Part shown: piece by piece, positions 11,507 to 19,826 of the stretch | Layout of the letters: every line of letters starts with the position of its first letter | How positions within the stretch are numbered: the first letter of the stretch is position 1 | Assembly (NCBI RefSeq): GCF_001750285.1 | Contig: NZ_MAMP01000022.1 | Coordinates: 434,001 to 498,000, forward strand | From: Domibacillus iocasae | GTDB lineage: Bacteria; Bacillota; Bacilli; Bacillales; Domibacillaceae | DNA length: 64,000 bases | Direction: 5' to 3' | Position numbers and translations under genes: made by a program | Notes under the pieces: generated by a model | The model's database searches: none | What the model was told of the DNA's origin: nothing | What the model saw: only the letters and a program-made list of their open reading frames with translations

Positions 11507-11507
11507 G

Positions 11508-11532
11508 CGTCCTCTTTCTGAGGGCGTTTTTT
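11508..11532 (+). terminator. Rho-independent terminator of the aro operon
   Basis: A 7-bp stem (CGTCCTC/GAGGGCG, one G-U) with a TTTCT loop is followed by six T. It starts 2 bases after the aroA stop. Confidence 0.82.
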
Positions 11533-11664
11533 CTGTTTTATAAGAAGGAAAATAAGAAGAGAAGTAGAATACATGGAGTACAAGCGAAAAAGTTGCCGGA
11601 TTGACTATCTTTGATTAAAATAAGAAATCAAGAAAAGAAGACGAAGAAAGAAGAGGCGGTAAAG

Positions 11665-12933
11665 ATGAACAATGCAGAAAACATGATCGCGCACCTGGAA
11701 AAGGGAGATATGGCGTCGGCATCTGCCCTATACGAAAAGGTACTTGCCTCTAGTGATGCGGAAGAACAATTTATGCTGGGCGAGCAATTGCTCCAGCTTG
11801 GTTTTTTAGATGAAGCACGGCAGCTGTTTGAAAAGCTGCTGATTTCGTTTCCGGGTGAAGGCGAGCTGTCGCTTCTTTTGGCAGAAACATTAGTGGAACT
11901 CGACCGTGAAGAAGAGGCGATGCTGATTTTAGATGAAATTGATGACAGTGACCCTTTTTATGCAAGATCCCTCCTCGTTTTGGCGGACCTTTATCAAATG
12001 CAGGGACTGTATGAAGTCAGTGAGCAAAAGCTGCTGTTGGCACAGCAGGCAGAACCGGATGAGCCGATTATTAAGCTTGCACTGGGGGAATTGTATTTAG
12101 AAGAAGGCAAGTTTTTGGAAGCAGTCCGGCAGTATAAAGAACTTGAAAAGATTGGCATGCAGGATATTGCGGGCATTTCTATTCAGAAGCGGCTTGCGGA
12201 AGCATATAGTGCGGGCGGTGCGTTCGAAGAAAGTCTTTCGCACTTTGAACGGGCGCTTGAGGATAAAATGGATATCGACACATTGTTTATGTATGGGTTT
12301 ACGGCTTTTCAGGCCGGTCAGTACAAAACAGCTGCCATTAAATTGACGGAAGCTGCAGAACTTGATCCGGACTATCATTCAATTTATTTACATCTGGCGC
12401 GTGCATATGAAATGGAAGAAGAACTCGATGCTGCACTTGAAGCGGCGCGGTCCGGCATCGCGAGGGATACATATCAAAAAGAATTGTATTTAATCGCTGG
12501 AAAGCTTGCGCTGAAAACAGGCCTTGAAGAAGAAGGAGAATCGCATCTGCGCCAGTCGCTTTCGCTTGACCCCGAATATACAGAGGCGGCGCTTGCACTG
12601 AATGCGCTGCTCATGAAAAAAGAAGAATATGAAGGTGTTCTTGAAATTGCTTCCGTATTTCGTGAATCAGGCAGTGCTGAGCCTCTTTTGCTATGGGATG
12701 CAGCTCGGGCAGCCGAACGGCTGGAAGAGTTTAAAGAAGCTGCTGAACTATATGAGTACCTTTATCCGGTTTTAAATGAAAACACTGAATTTCTAGCGGA
12801 ATATGGCTACTTTTTGCTAGAAGAAGGAAATCGGGAGCAGGCGCTGTCGCTGTTTGAAAAACTGTTGAAAGAAGAACCGCTGAATGATGAGTGGATAGAA
12901 CTTGTTGAACGTTTGAAAATGGATGTATACTAA
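11665..12933 (+). CDS. ypiA: TPR-repeat protein, YpiA family
   Basis: The 422-residue acidic protein consists almost wholly of tetratricopeptide-like helical hairpins, for example [34 protein letters not shown] and the late [16 protein letters not shown]. There is no signal peptide or membrane segment, so it is probably a cytosolic scaffold. Length and position between aroA and ypiB match B. subtilis YpiA. I chose ATG 11665 (AGAGGCGG upstream) over the longer Lys-rich frame from 11611. No specific function is assigned. Confidence 0.87.
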   Translation: MNNAENMIAHLEKGDMASASALYEKVLASSDAEEQFMLGEQLLQLGFLDEARQLFEKLLISFPGEGELSLLLAETLVELDREEEAMLILDEIDDSDPFYARSLLVLADLYQMQGLYEVSEQKLLLAQQAEPDEPIIKLALGELYLEEGKFLEAVRQYKELEKIGMQDIAGISIQKRLAEAYSAGGAFEESLSHFERALEDKMDIDTLFMYGFTAFQAGQYKTAAIKLTEAAELDPDYHSIYLHLARAYEMEEELDAALEAARSGIARDTYQKELYLIAGKLALKTGLEEEGESHLRQSLSLDPEYTEAALALNALLMKKEEYEGVLEIASVFRESGSAEPLLLWDAARAAERLEEFKEAAELYEYLYPVLNENTEFLAEYGYFLLEEGNREQALSLFEKLLKEEPLNDEWIELVERLKMDVY

Positions 12934-13078
12934 TAAAAGCGCAGGACGCCTGTTTATCGGCTTATGGAACAAAAGCTAAAAACGCGGCATCGTGCGGCAA
13001 CGCTTTTGTGACCCACATCCTGTGGGTCCTCAAGCTGGACAAAGTCCAAAAAATATACTTTTTTTATCTTTTAAAAAT
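12934..13078 (+). repeat. Dispersed intergenic repeat, copy A (short)
   Basis: This about 145-base stretch between ypiA and ypiB shares ordered blocks with 15592-15781 (inverted) and 18229-18487. Shared blocks include GTGACCCACATC-TGTGG, the CTGGAC near the end and an AAATATAC tail. The left half of the longer copies is largely missing. It encodes nothing recognisable. Confidence 0.75.
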
Positions 13079-13097
13079 AGACAGAGGAGTGATGATG

Positions 13098-13661
13098 ATG
13101 GCAGCCCCGGTTTCCGTTCATGAGAAAAAGGACTTTATCCGCTGGTTTTTAAACCATTATCAGCTGAAGCGAAGAGAATCTGTCTGGATTTTAAATTATT
13201 TGATGAGCCATGATCAGCTTATGGAACATGTGCATTTTGTTGATGACGCTCAGTATTGTCCACGCGGCATGATCATGTCTTCTCATTGTGTAGACAGTGC
13301 GCCGTTTCGGTTTTTTAAAGATAACATTATGACAACAGATGCAGAAAAATCGTTTCATGACATCCGTTTAAATAAAGAAGAAGATATTTTCATTGAGCTG
13401 AAGTTTAAAGGCGCACAGCTGTCTCACCAATACGCGGCGGTGCGGGTGGAAAATCCCTTTATGCCGAAGCGGACACGGTTGACAGAGAAAGAAAAAGAGC
13501 TGGCAGAGCAGTTTTTAAAATGGAGTGTATACGAGTTTCAGCGCGATCGGCTGAATGAACAAATAGATGCTGCATTGGATCGAGGGGACAAAGAAACGTT
13601 TCTCCGACTGACAGAACGATTAAATGAATTAATGGAACACATTAAAGCGTCTGATTATTGA
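13098..13661 (+). CDS. ypiB: YpiB family protein (UPF0302 type)
   Basis: The 187-residue soluble protein matches the conserved Bacillus YpiB family by position, length and its sequence around [19 protein letters not shown]. Its C-terminal 40 residues look like a helix ending LNELMEHI. The start is ambiguous among three consecutive ATG codons (13092, 13095, 13098). AGAGGAG at 13083-13089 best suits 13095 or 13098. Function is not established as far as I know. Confidence 0.85.
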   Translation: MAAPVSVHEKKDFIRWFLNHYQLKRRESVWILNYLMSHDQLMEHVHFVDDAQYCPRGMIMSSHCVDSAPFRFFKDNIMTTDAEKSFHDIRLNKEEDIFIELKFKGAQLSHQYAAVRVENPFMPKRTRLTEKEKELAEQFLKWSVYEFQRDRLNEQIDAALDRGDKETFLRLTERLNELMEHIKASDY

Positions 13662-13676
13662 TCAGACGCTTTTTTT
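13646..13676 (+). terminator. Rho-independent terminator at the end of ypiB
   Basis: A perfect 10-bp stem (AGCGTCTGAT/ATCAGACGCT) overlaps the last codons of ypiB and is followed by a T run. It separates ypiB from ypiF. Confidence 0.85.
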
Positions 13677-13730
13677 CATTGACATTTGCAAGGAGAATAG
13701 AACGAATGTATGATAAAGTGGGGTGATAAA

Positions 13731-14192
13731 ATGAATTGGAACGGAAAAGATGCTGCGCTGTTTCAGCAGCAAAAAGAGTACATTGACACCGCGATTGTGC
13801 CGCTCGTCCCGGCTGATTTTGGTGAGGGGATGATGCAGTCGGCGGAACAGCATGAGTTTATTGGACTGCTGGTTGCTTTTCTTGAACGACAATTTAAAGG
13901 AAGAGTGCTTGTAACACCTCCGCACGCTTATTTGCCGGATGGGGCAGTAAAAAAAGAAGGGGTAAAACAGTGGTCGGAAAAGCTTCGGTCAACCGGATTC
14001 AAGCATGTGTTCTTTTTTACAGCAGATCGTGCTTGGCGGGACACGGATGAGGAATTGGAGGCGGTGGTACTTTGGATTCCATCGGTGCCTCTTGGTGATA
14101 TGGAAGATGGAATGAAGTATTCGTTGATCGAAAACCAGGCGAAACAAATTGTCAACATTATTGTTGAAAAATGGCAGGGTAATACAGAATAA
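13731..14192 (+). CDS. ypiF: YpiF family protein (DUF2487)
   Basis: This is a 153-residue protein of unknown function with the position and length of B. subtilis YpiF, just upstream of qcrA. Features include ADFGEGMMQSAEQHEFI and a C-terminal Lys/Asn-rich helix. I see no signal peptide or transmembrane segment. The ATG at 13731 follows GGGGTGA; the frame opens at 13710 but lacks a better ribosome site. Confidence 0.8.
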   Translation: MNWNGKDAALFQQQKEYIDTAIVPLVPADFGEGMMQSAEQHEFIGLLVAFLERQFKGRVLVTPPHAYLPDGAVKKEGVKQWSEKLRSTGFKHVFFFTADRAWRDTDEELEAVVLWIPSVPLGDMEDGMKYSLIENQAKQIVNIIVEKWQGNTE

Positions 14193-14239
14193 TTCGAAAA
14201 ATCGTCACATTCGAAAAAACGTTTTCATTCCGGAGGTTA

Positions 14240-14268
14240 TTGACCTGCTATCCTGTATCGATTATCAT
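14240..14268 (+). promoter_or_regulatory. Probable sigma-A promoter of qcrABC
   Basis: TTGACC (14240-14245) and TATCAT (14263-14268) are separated by exactly 17 bases, about 75 bases ahead of the qcrA start. This is close to the vegetative consensus. Confidence 0.6.
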
Positions 14269-14345
14269 AATAATGTCCTAGTTTATGTTTATGCTCATAT
14301 ACGGTCCAATGCGGACGAAGCTTATTGTACAGAGGGGGGAAAAGA

Positions 14346-14849
14346 ATGAGTAAACAACCTGTATCAAGACGCCAGTTTCTAAACTACACGCTCACAGGTG
14401 TAGGCGGTTTCATGGCTGCGGGCATGCTGATGCCGATGGTTCGTTTCGCTGTTGATCCAGTGCTGAAAGGAGAAGCGGCCGGCGATTTCCATCCGACACA
14501 GCAAAAAGTGGCTGATTTAACAGATGTACCGGTGCGCGTTGACTTTTCTTACGAGCAAGTAGACGCTTGGTATACGTCTGAGGTGACGAATACGGCCTGG
14601 GTTTACAAAAATGACAAAGGCGAAATCGTTGCGTTGTCACCGATTTGTAAACATCTTGGCTGTACGGTGAGCTGGGAAGGCAATGATCATGCCAATCAAT
14701 TTTTCTGTCCTTGCCATAATGGTTTGTATGAAAAGAGCGGGAAAAATGTTCCAGGGACACCACCGCTTAAACCACTTGATGTGTATCCGACAGCTGAAAA
14801 AGACGGCCTGCTGCAGCTCGGCAAGCCAGAGGCAAACAATATCGTGTAA
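14346..14849 (+). CDS. qcrA: Menaquinol:cytochrome c reductase, Rieske iron-sulfur subunit
   Basis: The 167-residue Rieske protein carries electrons from menaquinol in the cytochrome b6c complex. The [2Fe-2S] ligand motifs are intact: CKHLGC (Cys101, His103, Cys106) and CPCHNG (Cys121, His124, with the paired disulfide Cys123). The N-terminus has SRRQFLNY followed by a hydrophobic segment, a twin-arginine type signal anchor, as usual for Rieske proteins exported folded. It starts the qcrA-qcrB-qcrC operon. Confidence 0.96.
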   Translation: MSKQPVSRRQFLNYTLTGVGGFMAAGMLMPMVRFAVDPVLKGEAAGDFHPTQQKVADLTDVPVRVDFSYEQVDAWYTSEVTNTAWVYKNDKGEIVALSPICKHLGCTVSWEGNDHANQFFCPCHNGLYEKSGKNVPGTPPLKPLDVYPTAEKDGLLQLGKPEANNIV

Positions 14850-14863
14850 AGGAGGCGTAATAC

Positions 14864-15538
14864 ATGCTCAATAAAATTTATGACTGGGTGGATGAACGTC
14901 TCGATATTACGCCAATGTGGCGCGATATTGCAGACCATGAAGTGCCTGAGCACGTCAACCCGGCCCATCATTTTTCAGCATTTGTGTATTGTTTTGGCGG
15001 TTTGACGTTTTTCGTCACAGTCATCCAAATTTTGTCCGGAATGTTCCTGACAATGTACTACGTGCCGGATATTAAAAATGCATGGGAATCTGTTTATTAT
15101 TTGCAAAATGAAGTTGCGTTTGGCGTTATTGTACGCGGCATGCACCACTGGGGCGCGAGTTTAGTTATTGTTATGATGTTTTTACATACGCTTCGTGTGT
15201 TTTTCCAGGGAGCATACAAAAAGCCTCGTGAATTAAACTGGGTTGTCGGCGTATTGATTTTCTTCGTTATGCTCGGTCTCGGTTTTACAGGCTACCTGCT
15301 TCCGTGGGACATGAAAGCACTCTTTGCGACAAAAGTAGGAATCGAGATTGCGGCTTCAACACCGCTGATCGGTCATGAATTGAAAGTATTGCTTGCTGGA
15401 CATCCTGATATTGTTGGAGCACAGACATTAACACGTTTCTTCGCGATTCATGTCTTCTTCCTGCCGGCTGCGTTACTTGGCTTAATGGGCGCCCACTTTA
15501 TCATGATTCGTAAGCAGGGTATTTCCGGACCGCTGTAA
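14864..15538 (+). CDS. qcrB: Menaquinol:cytochrome c reductase, cytochrome b subunit
   Basis: The 224-residue integral membrane protein corresponds to cytochrome b6 (the N-terminal half of cytochrome b). Heme-ligand histidines lie in GMHHWGASLVIV and in TRFFAIHVFFLPAA, and HTLRVFFQGAYKKPRELNW is the usual loop. It begins 14 bases after qcrA. Unusually, about 260 bases including a dispersed repeat separate it from qcrC. Confidence 0.95.
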   Translation: MLNKIYDWVDERLDITPMWRDIADHEVPEHVNPAHHFSAFVYCFGGLTFFVTVIQILSGMFLTMYYVPDIKNAWESVYYLQNEVAFGVIVRGMHHWGASLVIVMMFLHTLRVFFQGAYKKPRELNWVVGVLIFFVMLGLGFTGYLLPWDMKALFATKVGIEIAASTPLIGHELKVLLAGHPDIVGAQTLTRFFAIHVFFLPAALLGLMGAHFIMIRKQGISGPL

Positions 15539-15591
15539 AAAAAACGGGTATACTTGTTTTAGTTTAAACTAATAAGAAAAGTATATATTTT

Positions 15592-15781
15592 CAATATTGT
15601 CCAGCTCCAGGCGCCATCAGCCCGAGGGCCCACACAATATGGGTCACAAAGGTGTTGCGGCACGATGCCGTGACTTGTTAGCCTTTCATAAGCCAAGCCC
15701 TTCTGGAGGCACAAAACACCTCCGCCAGTACTCGTCTTATGCTTGTTGCTGATCATCGGGCGCCTTGCACTTTTCTTAATT
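15592..15781 (-). repeat. Dispersed intergenic repeat, copy B (inverted, inside the qcr operon)
   Basis: Read on the minus strand this about 190-base element aligns along most of its length with copy C at 18229-18487. Shared blocks include ACAAGCATAAG, CTGGCGGAG, GCCTCCAGAAGGGCTTG, CGCAACACCTTTGTGACCCA and GGGCTGATGGC. Its ends contain GGCGCC next to ATCAGC in opposite orientation, giving short terminal inverted repeats. It has no open frame of note and lies between qcrB and qcrC. Confidence 0.85.
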
Positions 15782-15798
15782 AAAAGGAGGGGAACGCA

Positions 15799-16566
15799 AT
15801 GCATCGTGGAAAAGGGATGAAGTTCGTTGGGGATTCACGTATTCCGGCTGAACGAAAACCAAATATTCCAAAAGATTATTCGGAATATCCAGGCAAAACA
15901 GAAGCCTTCTGGCCAAACTTCCTTTTGAAGGAATGGATGGTTGGGGCGGTCTTCCTTATCGGTTATCTTTGCTTAACAATCGCTCATCCATCACCACTTG
16001 AGCGTGTCGCGGATCCGACAGATACCGGCTACCTGCCGCTGCCTGACTGGTATTTCTTATTCTTGTACCAATTACTTAAATACACATATGCATCAGGACC
16101 TTATAATGTGATCGGCGCCTTTATTATTCCAGGGCTTGCCTTTGGTGGTCTTATGCTGGCTCCATTTATTGACCGCGGACCAAAACGCCGTCCGCTTGAT
16201 CGCCCATTTGCCACTGGCTTTATGCTGCTTTCTCTTGCATCAATTATTTTCCTTACTTGGGAATCGGTTGATGCAGTTGACTGGGAAGCGAAAGAAGCGC
16301 AGGGGGCAATCGTTGAAGAAGCGGCGATTGATACAAATTCTGATGGGTTTAAAATTTATCAGGAAAACGGCTGTATTAACTGTCACGGTGATACGTTATC
16401 GGGCGGGGCAGCTGCACCATCCCTTATCGGAACAGGCCTGACACCGGAAGAAGTCGCGGATATTGCGAAAAACGGTAAAGGAACAATGCCGCCGGGAATG
16501 TACAAAGGAAATGATGAAGACCTTGTGAAGCTGTCTGAATTCATTTCAACACTCGAAGCAGAATAA
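15799..16566 (+). CDS. qcrC: Menaquinol:cytochrome c reductase, subunit IV-cytochrome c fusion
   Basis: The 255-residue protein fuses the subunit IV part of cytochrome b (three hydrophobic segments in residues 40-160; LPDWYFLFLYQLLKYTY) to a C-terminal c-type cytochrome domain. The heme c site is CINCH at about residues 192-196, and the probable Met ligand lies in TMPPGM. Fusions of this kind are typical of Bacillus b6c complexes. The ATG follows AAAAGGAGGGG, a strong site that may compensate for the repeat lying between qcrB and this gene. Confidence 0.95.
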   Translation: MHRGKGMKFVGDSRIPAERKPNIPKDYSEYPGKTEAFWPNFLLKEWMVGAVFLIGYLCLTIAHPSPLERVADPTDTGYLPLPDWYFLFLYQLLKYTYASGPYNVIGAFIIPGLAFGGLMLAPFIDRGPKRRPLDRPFATGFMLLSLASIIFLTWESVDAVDWEAKEAQGAIVEEAAIDTNSDGFKIYQENGCINCHGDTLSGGAAAPSLIGTGLTPEEVADIAKNGKGTMPPGMYKGNDEDLVKLSEFISTLEAE

Positions 16567-16568
16567 TC

Positions 16569-16608
16569 AAAAAGGACTGTCCGACTTGCTCGGCGGTCCT
16601 TTTTTTCG
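16569..16608 (+). terminator. Probable terminator of qcrABC
   Basis: An imperfect hairpin (AAAAAGGAC...GTCCTTTTT with an inner CCG/CGG pairing) ends in seven T, just after the qcrC stop. Confidence 0.7.
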
Positions 16609-16622
16609 ATGGAGGTGTCTGG

Positions 16623-17201
16623 ATGCTATCTTTTTTTTTATCAAACCGTTCGTTGATGTGGTTGCTTTTTCTCATTAATTTACTTGGCACGATTTATGGC
16701 TACATATGGTATATGCCACAGCTGAAGCAAACAGATCCTATTTTTCTTCCGTTCGTTCCAGATAGTCCGACAGCGAGCTTGTTTTTTACGATTGCTCTGT
16801 TTGGTCTGTTTCTCGGCCGGCAGTGGGGACTCATGCAGGCATTAGCGGTTATGACGTTGTTTAAGTACGGTATTTGGGCTGTTGTTATGAACATATTGAC
16901 GCTTATGGTGACTGGAAATCTTTCCTGGCTCGGCTGGATGCTTGTTGCCTCTCATCTTGGGATGGCTGTACAAGGATTGCTTTACGCGCCATTTTTTCGG
17001 GTAAAGCCGATTCACCTGATCATTGCATCAGTCTGGACCGTACATAATGAAATCATTGATTACGTGTATATGCAGTACCCGGTTTATTCGCAGCTTCATT
17101 TATATATTCAGGAAATCGGCTACTTTACTTTTTGGCTTAGTATCCTGTCTATCCTGGTCACATGGTGGGTATGTGTCCGTTCAAACCGATTAATCTGGTA
17201 A
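16623..17201 (+). CDS. ypjA: Integral membrane protein, YpjA family (DUF1405)
   Basis: The 192-residue protein is very hydrophobic, with about five or six predicted membrane segments from residue 10 onward and short charged loops. Position directly after qcrC and length match B. subtilis YpjA. No catalytic motif is visible and the function is unknown to me. The ATG at 16623 follows GGAGGTGTCTGG. Confidence 0.82.
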   Translation: MLSFFLSNRSLMWLLFLINLLGTIYGYIWYMPQLKQTDPIFLPFVPDSPTASLFFTIALFGLFLGRQWGLMQALAVMTLFKYGIWAVVMNILTLMVTGNLSWLGWMLVASHLGMAVQGLLYAPFFRVKPIHLIIASVWTVHNEIIDYVYMQYPVYSQLHLYIQEIGYFTFWLSILSILVTWWVCVRSNRLIW

Positions 17202-17262
17202 CAAACAGCATCATTTCACTGCCCATCCGCATATACTAAGGAAGCGGATGGGGGGAGAGAGA

Positions 17263-17469
17263 ATGGAAAAAGTCATCGCGTTTATATGGAGTTTCCTTCT
17301 CATATTTGTGCCGGTCAGCGGAGCAGAAGGGCTGAATCCGGAGAAAAAAGAACAGATTGTTCATGTCACAGCTTTAACAGGCGGCGTGATTGTGACATCG
17401 CTTTTATATACAGGAAGAAAAAAATATAAAGGGATGAAAAAGAAAGATAATCGCAAGCGTAATCTTTGA
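17263..17469 (+). CDS. Miniature YpjB-like membrane protein
   Basis: This 68-residue protein sits where B. subtilis has ypjB, a sporulation protein I recall as roughly 260 residues. It keeps a signal-peptide-like N-terminus (MEKVIAFIWSFLLIFVPVSGAEG) and a C-terminal hydrophobic segment followed by a Lys-rich tail (RKKYKGMKKK), as if the large extracellular middle had been deleted. An 9-bp hairpin (17222-17230 with 17244-17252) ends just before the GGGAGAGAG ribosome site. Whether it is a functional short protein or a remnant is open. It could also be unrelated to YpjB. Confidence 0.6.
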   Translation: MEKVIAFIWSFLLIFVPVSGAEGLNPEKKEQIVHVTALTGGVIVTSLLYTGRKKYKGMKKKDNRKRNL

Positions 17470-17495
17470 CGCATGGGGGTATTAATCGTTACAAT
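17466..17495 (+). promoter_or_regulatory. Probable sigma-A promoter of the metalloprotease gene
   Basis: TTGACG (17466-17471) and TACAAT (17490-17495) are separated by 18 bases, 48 bases before the start at 17543. The -35 box overlaps the preceding stop codon. Confidence 0.6.
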
Positions 17496-17542
17496 AGACT
17501 TAAGAAAAAATAAGATAATACTATGGAGGTAGATGGATTTAG

Positions 17543-18223
17543 ATGATCTGGATCGTTTATTTTGCCCTGCTGATCCTATTGCCGCTTTGGGCGCAATTTA
17601 AAGTGAAAAGCACATACAAAAAGTTTTCAAAAGTACCGGTTTCAACAGGTATTACCGGTGCAGAAGCAGCACGCCGCATTTTAGATGACAATGGCTTGCA
17701 ACACGTAAAAGTAGTAGAATCACATGGATTTTTAAGTGATCATTACAACCCGATGACGAAAACGGTTAATTTATCACCAAACAATTTTCACGGCCATTCG
17801 ATTGCCGGTGCAGCTGTTGCAGCGCACGAAGTCGGCCACGCGATTCAAGACAAAGTCGGCTATGCGTTTCTTCGCTTCCGCCACGCACTTGTGCCGGTCG
17901 CAAATATTAGCTCAAATATGTCGTGGATTTTCATTATGATCGGGATTTTCGCTCAAGCAACCAATATGCTTTTGCTCGGGATCGTTTTAATGGCAGCTGG
18001 TGTCTTGTTCCAAGTGGTGACATTACCGGTGGAATTTAATGCATCCAACCGAGCGATGGATCAAATTGTTGCGTCAGGCGTCATCCGCAATGATGAAGAA
18101 CGGGAAGCGCGTAAAGTGTTAAATGCAGCCGCAATGACATATGTTGCAGCCGCAGCGGTAGCAGTTCTTGAACTTGTCCGTCTTGTGCTGATGTATACAG
18201 GCATGCAGCAAAGCGAAGATTAA
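17543..18223 (+). CDS. yugP: Membrane zinc metallopeptidase, YugP family
   Basis: The 226-residue protein has an N-terminal membrane anchor, the zinc protease signature HEVGHAIQD at about residues 93-101, and two or three hydrophobic segments in the C-terminal half. SDHYNPMTKTVNLSP upstream of HExxH is typical of the family (Pfam zinc metallopeptidase group 2). Substrates are not established. The ATG has GGAGGTAGATGG upstream. Confidence 0.86.
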   Translation: MIWIVYFALLILLPLWAQFKVKSTYKKFSKVPVSTGITGAEAARRILDDNGLQHVKVVESHGFLSDHYNPMTKTVNLSPNNFHGHSIAGAAVAAHEVGHAIQDKVGYAFLRFRHALVPVANISSNMSWIFIMIGIFAQATNMLLLGIVLMAAGVLFQVVTLPVEFNASNRAMDQIVASGVIRNDEEREARKVLNAAAMTYVAAAAVAVLELVRLVLMYTGMQQSED

Positions 18224-18228
18224 TTAAG

Positions 18229-18487
18229 AAAGGCGGAAGGTGCCTGGCATATCGGCGACAAGCATAAGGCGAGCGCTGGCGGAGACGCTTTTTGCCTCCA
18301 GAAGGGCTTGTGGAACGAAAGCTAAGAACGCAGCTTCCTTCTGCCACGCTTAAAGCTGCACGTCCTGTGGCATTCGCCTGACTAGGCCATCTAGGCCGTC
18401 GCAACACTTTTGTGACCCACATCGTGTGGACCTCGGGCTGATGGCACCTGGTGCTGGACACTGTTCAAAAATATATACTTTCTTAAT
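18229..18487 (+). repeat. Dispersed intergenic repeat, copy C (longest)
   Basis: This about 260-base element lies between the metalloprotease and the YitT-family gene. It starts with GGCGGAAGGTGCC and ATCGGCGACAAGCATAAGG and ends with GGGCTGATGGCACCTGGTGCTGGACA, then an AAATATATACTTTCTTA tail. Ordered blocks match copies A and B. It contains an extra about 60-base middle segment (about 18340-18400) absent from copy B. No protein is encoded. Confidence 0.83.
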
Positions 18488-18494
18488 CTTTTGA

Positions 18495-18526
18495 AAAAAC
18501 ACCGGATCAGTTCTCCGGTGTTTTTT
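18495..18526. terminator. Bidirectional terminator
   Basis: The stem CACCGGA/TCCGGTG is flanked by A6 on the left and T6 on the right, so it can stop transcription from both sides. It ends the minus-strand YitT-family gene, whose stop codon overlaps it. Confidence 0.85.
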
Positions 18527-19397
18527 ACTGTTCAATCGGCTGCTTATTCTCATCGAGCGTAAATCCTTCACCAAAAACATCATGAACGACCGTGACCGAT
18601 ACAAAGGCATGCGGGTCGACAGCATGGATAATGTTCTTCAGCCGGACTATTTCATTTTTGCCGACAACGCAGTAAAGGACGTCACGCTCTTGTTTGGTAA
18701 ATGATCCGTATCCTTTTAAGATGGTCACGCCACGATCCATCCGTTTATTAATTTCTTCGGCAATTTCCTCATGAGCGGAAGAAATAATCATCGCCCCGCG
18801 TGCCGCATACGCGCCTTCCTGCATAAAATCAATAACACGGGCGGCCGTAAACACGGCAACAAGTGTGTACATGGCTTCCCGATAATCGATGTATGTAAGA
18901 ATCGAGGCTATAATGACACATGCATCAAATAAAAACATCGTTTTTCCCATACTGACCTGCCGATATTTATGGACCAGCCGTGCGATAATGTCAACCCCGC
19001 CTGTTGTACCGCCATATCGGAATGTAATCCCGAGCCCGACACCGATAAATACCCCGGCAAACAATGCCGCAAGAAACAAATCATCGTGCAACGGAATATG
19101 GAACTGCCAGCGCTGGAAAATCCATAAAAATAATGAAACGCTGAATGTGCCAATTAACGTATAGTAAAACGACACGCGGCCGAGCAGCTTCCACCCAATA
19201 AGGAAAATGGGAATATTTAAAATCAGATTGGAGTAGGAAGGGTCAAGGTCAAACAAGCTGTACAATAGAAGGGTGATACCGGTGAAACCGCCTTCAGCCA
19301 AATTGTTTTGCATGTTAAAATGAACAAGTCCGAACGAAAAAATGGCTGATCCGATTAAGATAAAGATGGTATTTTTTACTTTTATGCCTCGCTTCAT
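18525..19397 (-). CDS. ypjC: YitT family membrane protein
   Basis: The 290-residue protein has five to six membrane segments in the first 175 residues, followed by a C-terminal cytosolic domain of the DUF2179 type (AMIISSAHEEIAEEINKRMDRGVTILKGYGSF...). RYGGTTGGVDIIARL is a hallmark of the YitT family. Position between the ypj genes and ypjD suggests orthology to B. subtilis YpjC. It is divergent from the mazG-like/dapB operon. The RNA- or ligand-level role is unknown. Confidence 0.85.
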   Translation of the reverse strand: MKRGIKVKNTIFILIGSAIFSFGLVHFNMQNNLAEGGFTGITLLLYSLFDLDPSYSNLILNIPIFLIGWKLLGRVSFYYTLIGTFSVSLFLWIFQRWQFHIPLHDDLFLAALFAGVFIGVGLGITFRYGGTTGGVDIIARLVHKYRQVSMGKTMFLFDACVIIASILTYIDYREAMYTLVAVFTAARVIDFMQEGAYAARGAMIISSAHEEIAEEINKRMDRGVTILKGYGSFTKQERDVLYCVVGKNEIVRLKNIIHAVDPHAFVSVTVVHDVFGEGFTLDENKQPIEQ

Positions 19398-19484
19398 AAA
19401 GTTCTCCTTTTTTTATAATGACGAATGAAAAGAAAAAATTGCACTGTCCTTATATAATATGTACCATATAGGAGAGAGAAAGTG

Positions 19485-19826
19485 GTGAAAAAAATGGATA
19501 AATCAATGCGTGACATGCAAAAAGAAGTAGATGGCTATATTAGTCAGTTTAAAGAAGGCTATTTCAGTCCGCTTGCCATGGTGGCGCGCCTTACAGAAGA
19601 AATGGGCGAACTGGCCCGTGAAGTGAACCATTATCACGGAGAAAAGCCAAAAAAATCAACGGAAGAAGAAAAAACGATTGAAGAGGAACTTGGAGATGTC
19701 CTGTTTGTAGCGATTTGCCTGGCGAATTCGCTTGACATTGATCTGCAGACAGCACACGACCGGGTGATGCATAAATTCCAGACGAGAGACAAAGACCGCT
19801 GGACCAAAATTGAGGAGGAAAAATAA
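19485..19826 (+). CDS. ypjD: MazG-like nucleotide pyrophosphohydrolase
   Basis: The 113-residue protein has the all-alpha NTP pyrophosphatase metal-binding pattern EExGE (RLTEEMGELAREV) and EExGD (EEELGDVLFVAICLANSL). It probably hydrolyses nucleoside triphosphates to monophosphates. The start is uncertain: GTG 19482, GTG 19485 and ATG 19494 are in frame, and GGAGAGAG (19471-19478) best suits GTG 19485. Its stop directly abuts the dapB start codon, so the two are co-translated. Confidence 0.86.
   Translation: MKKMDKSMRDMQKEVDGYISQFKEGYFSPLAMVARLTEEMGELAREVNHYHGEKPKKSTEEEKTIEEELGDVLFVAICLANSLDIDLQTAHDRVMHKFQTRDKDRWTKIEEEK

Noticed and set aside
13008-13097. N-terminal extension of ypiB
   Set aside because: The extension lies in the dispersed repeat and lacks a ribosome site; AGAGGAG at 13083 marks the real start.
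17222-17252. Terminator between ypjA and the ypjB-like gene
   Set aside because: The hairpin is good but is followed by G, not T; more likely translational or incidental.
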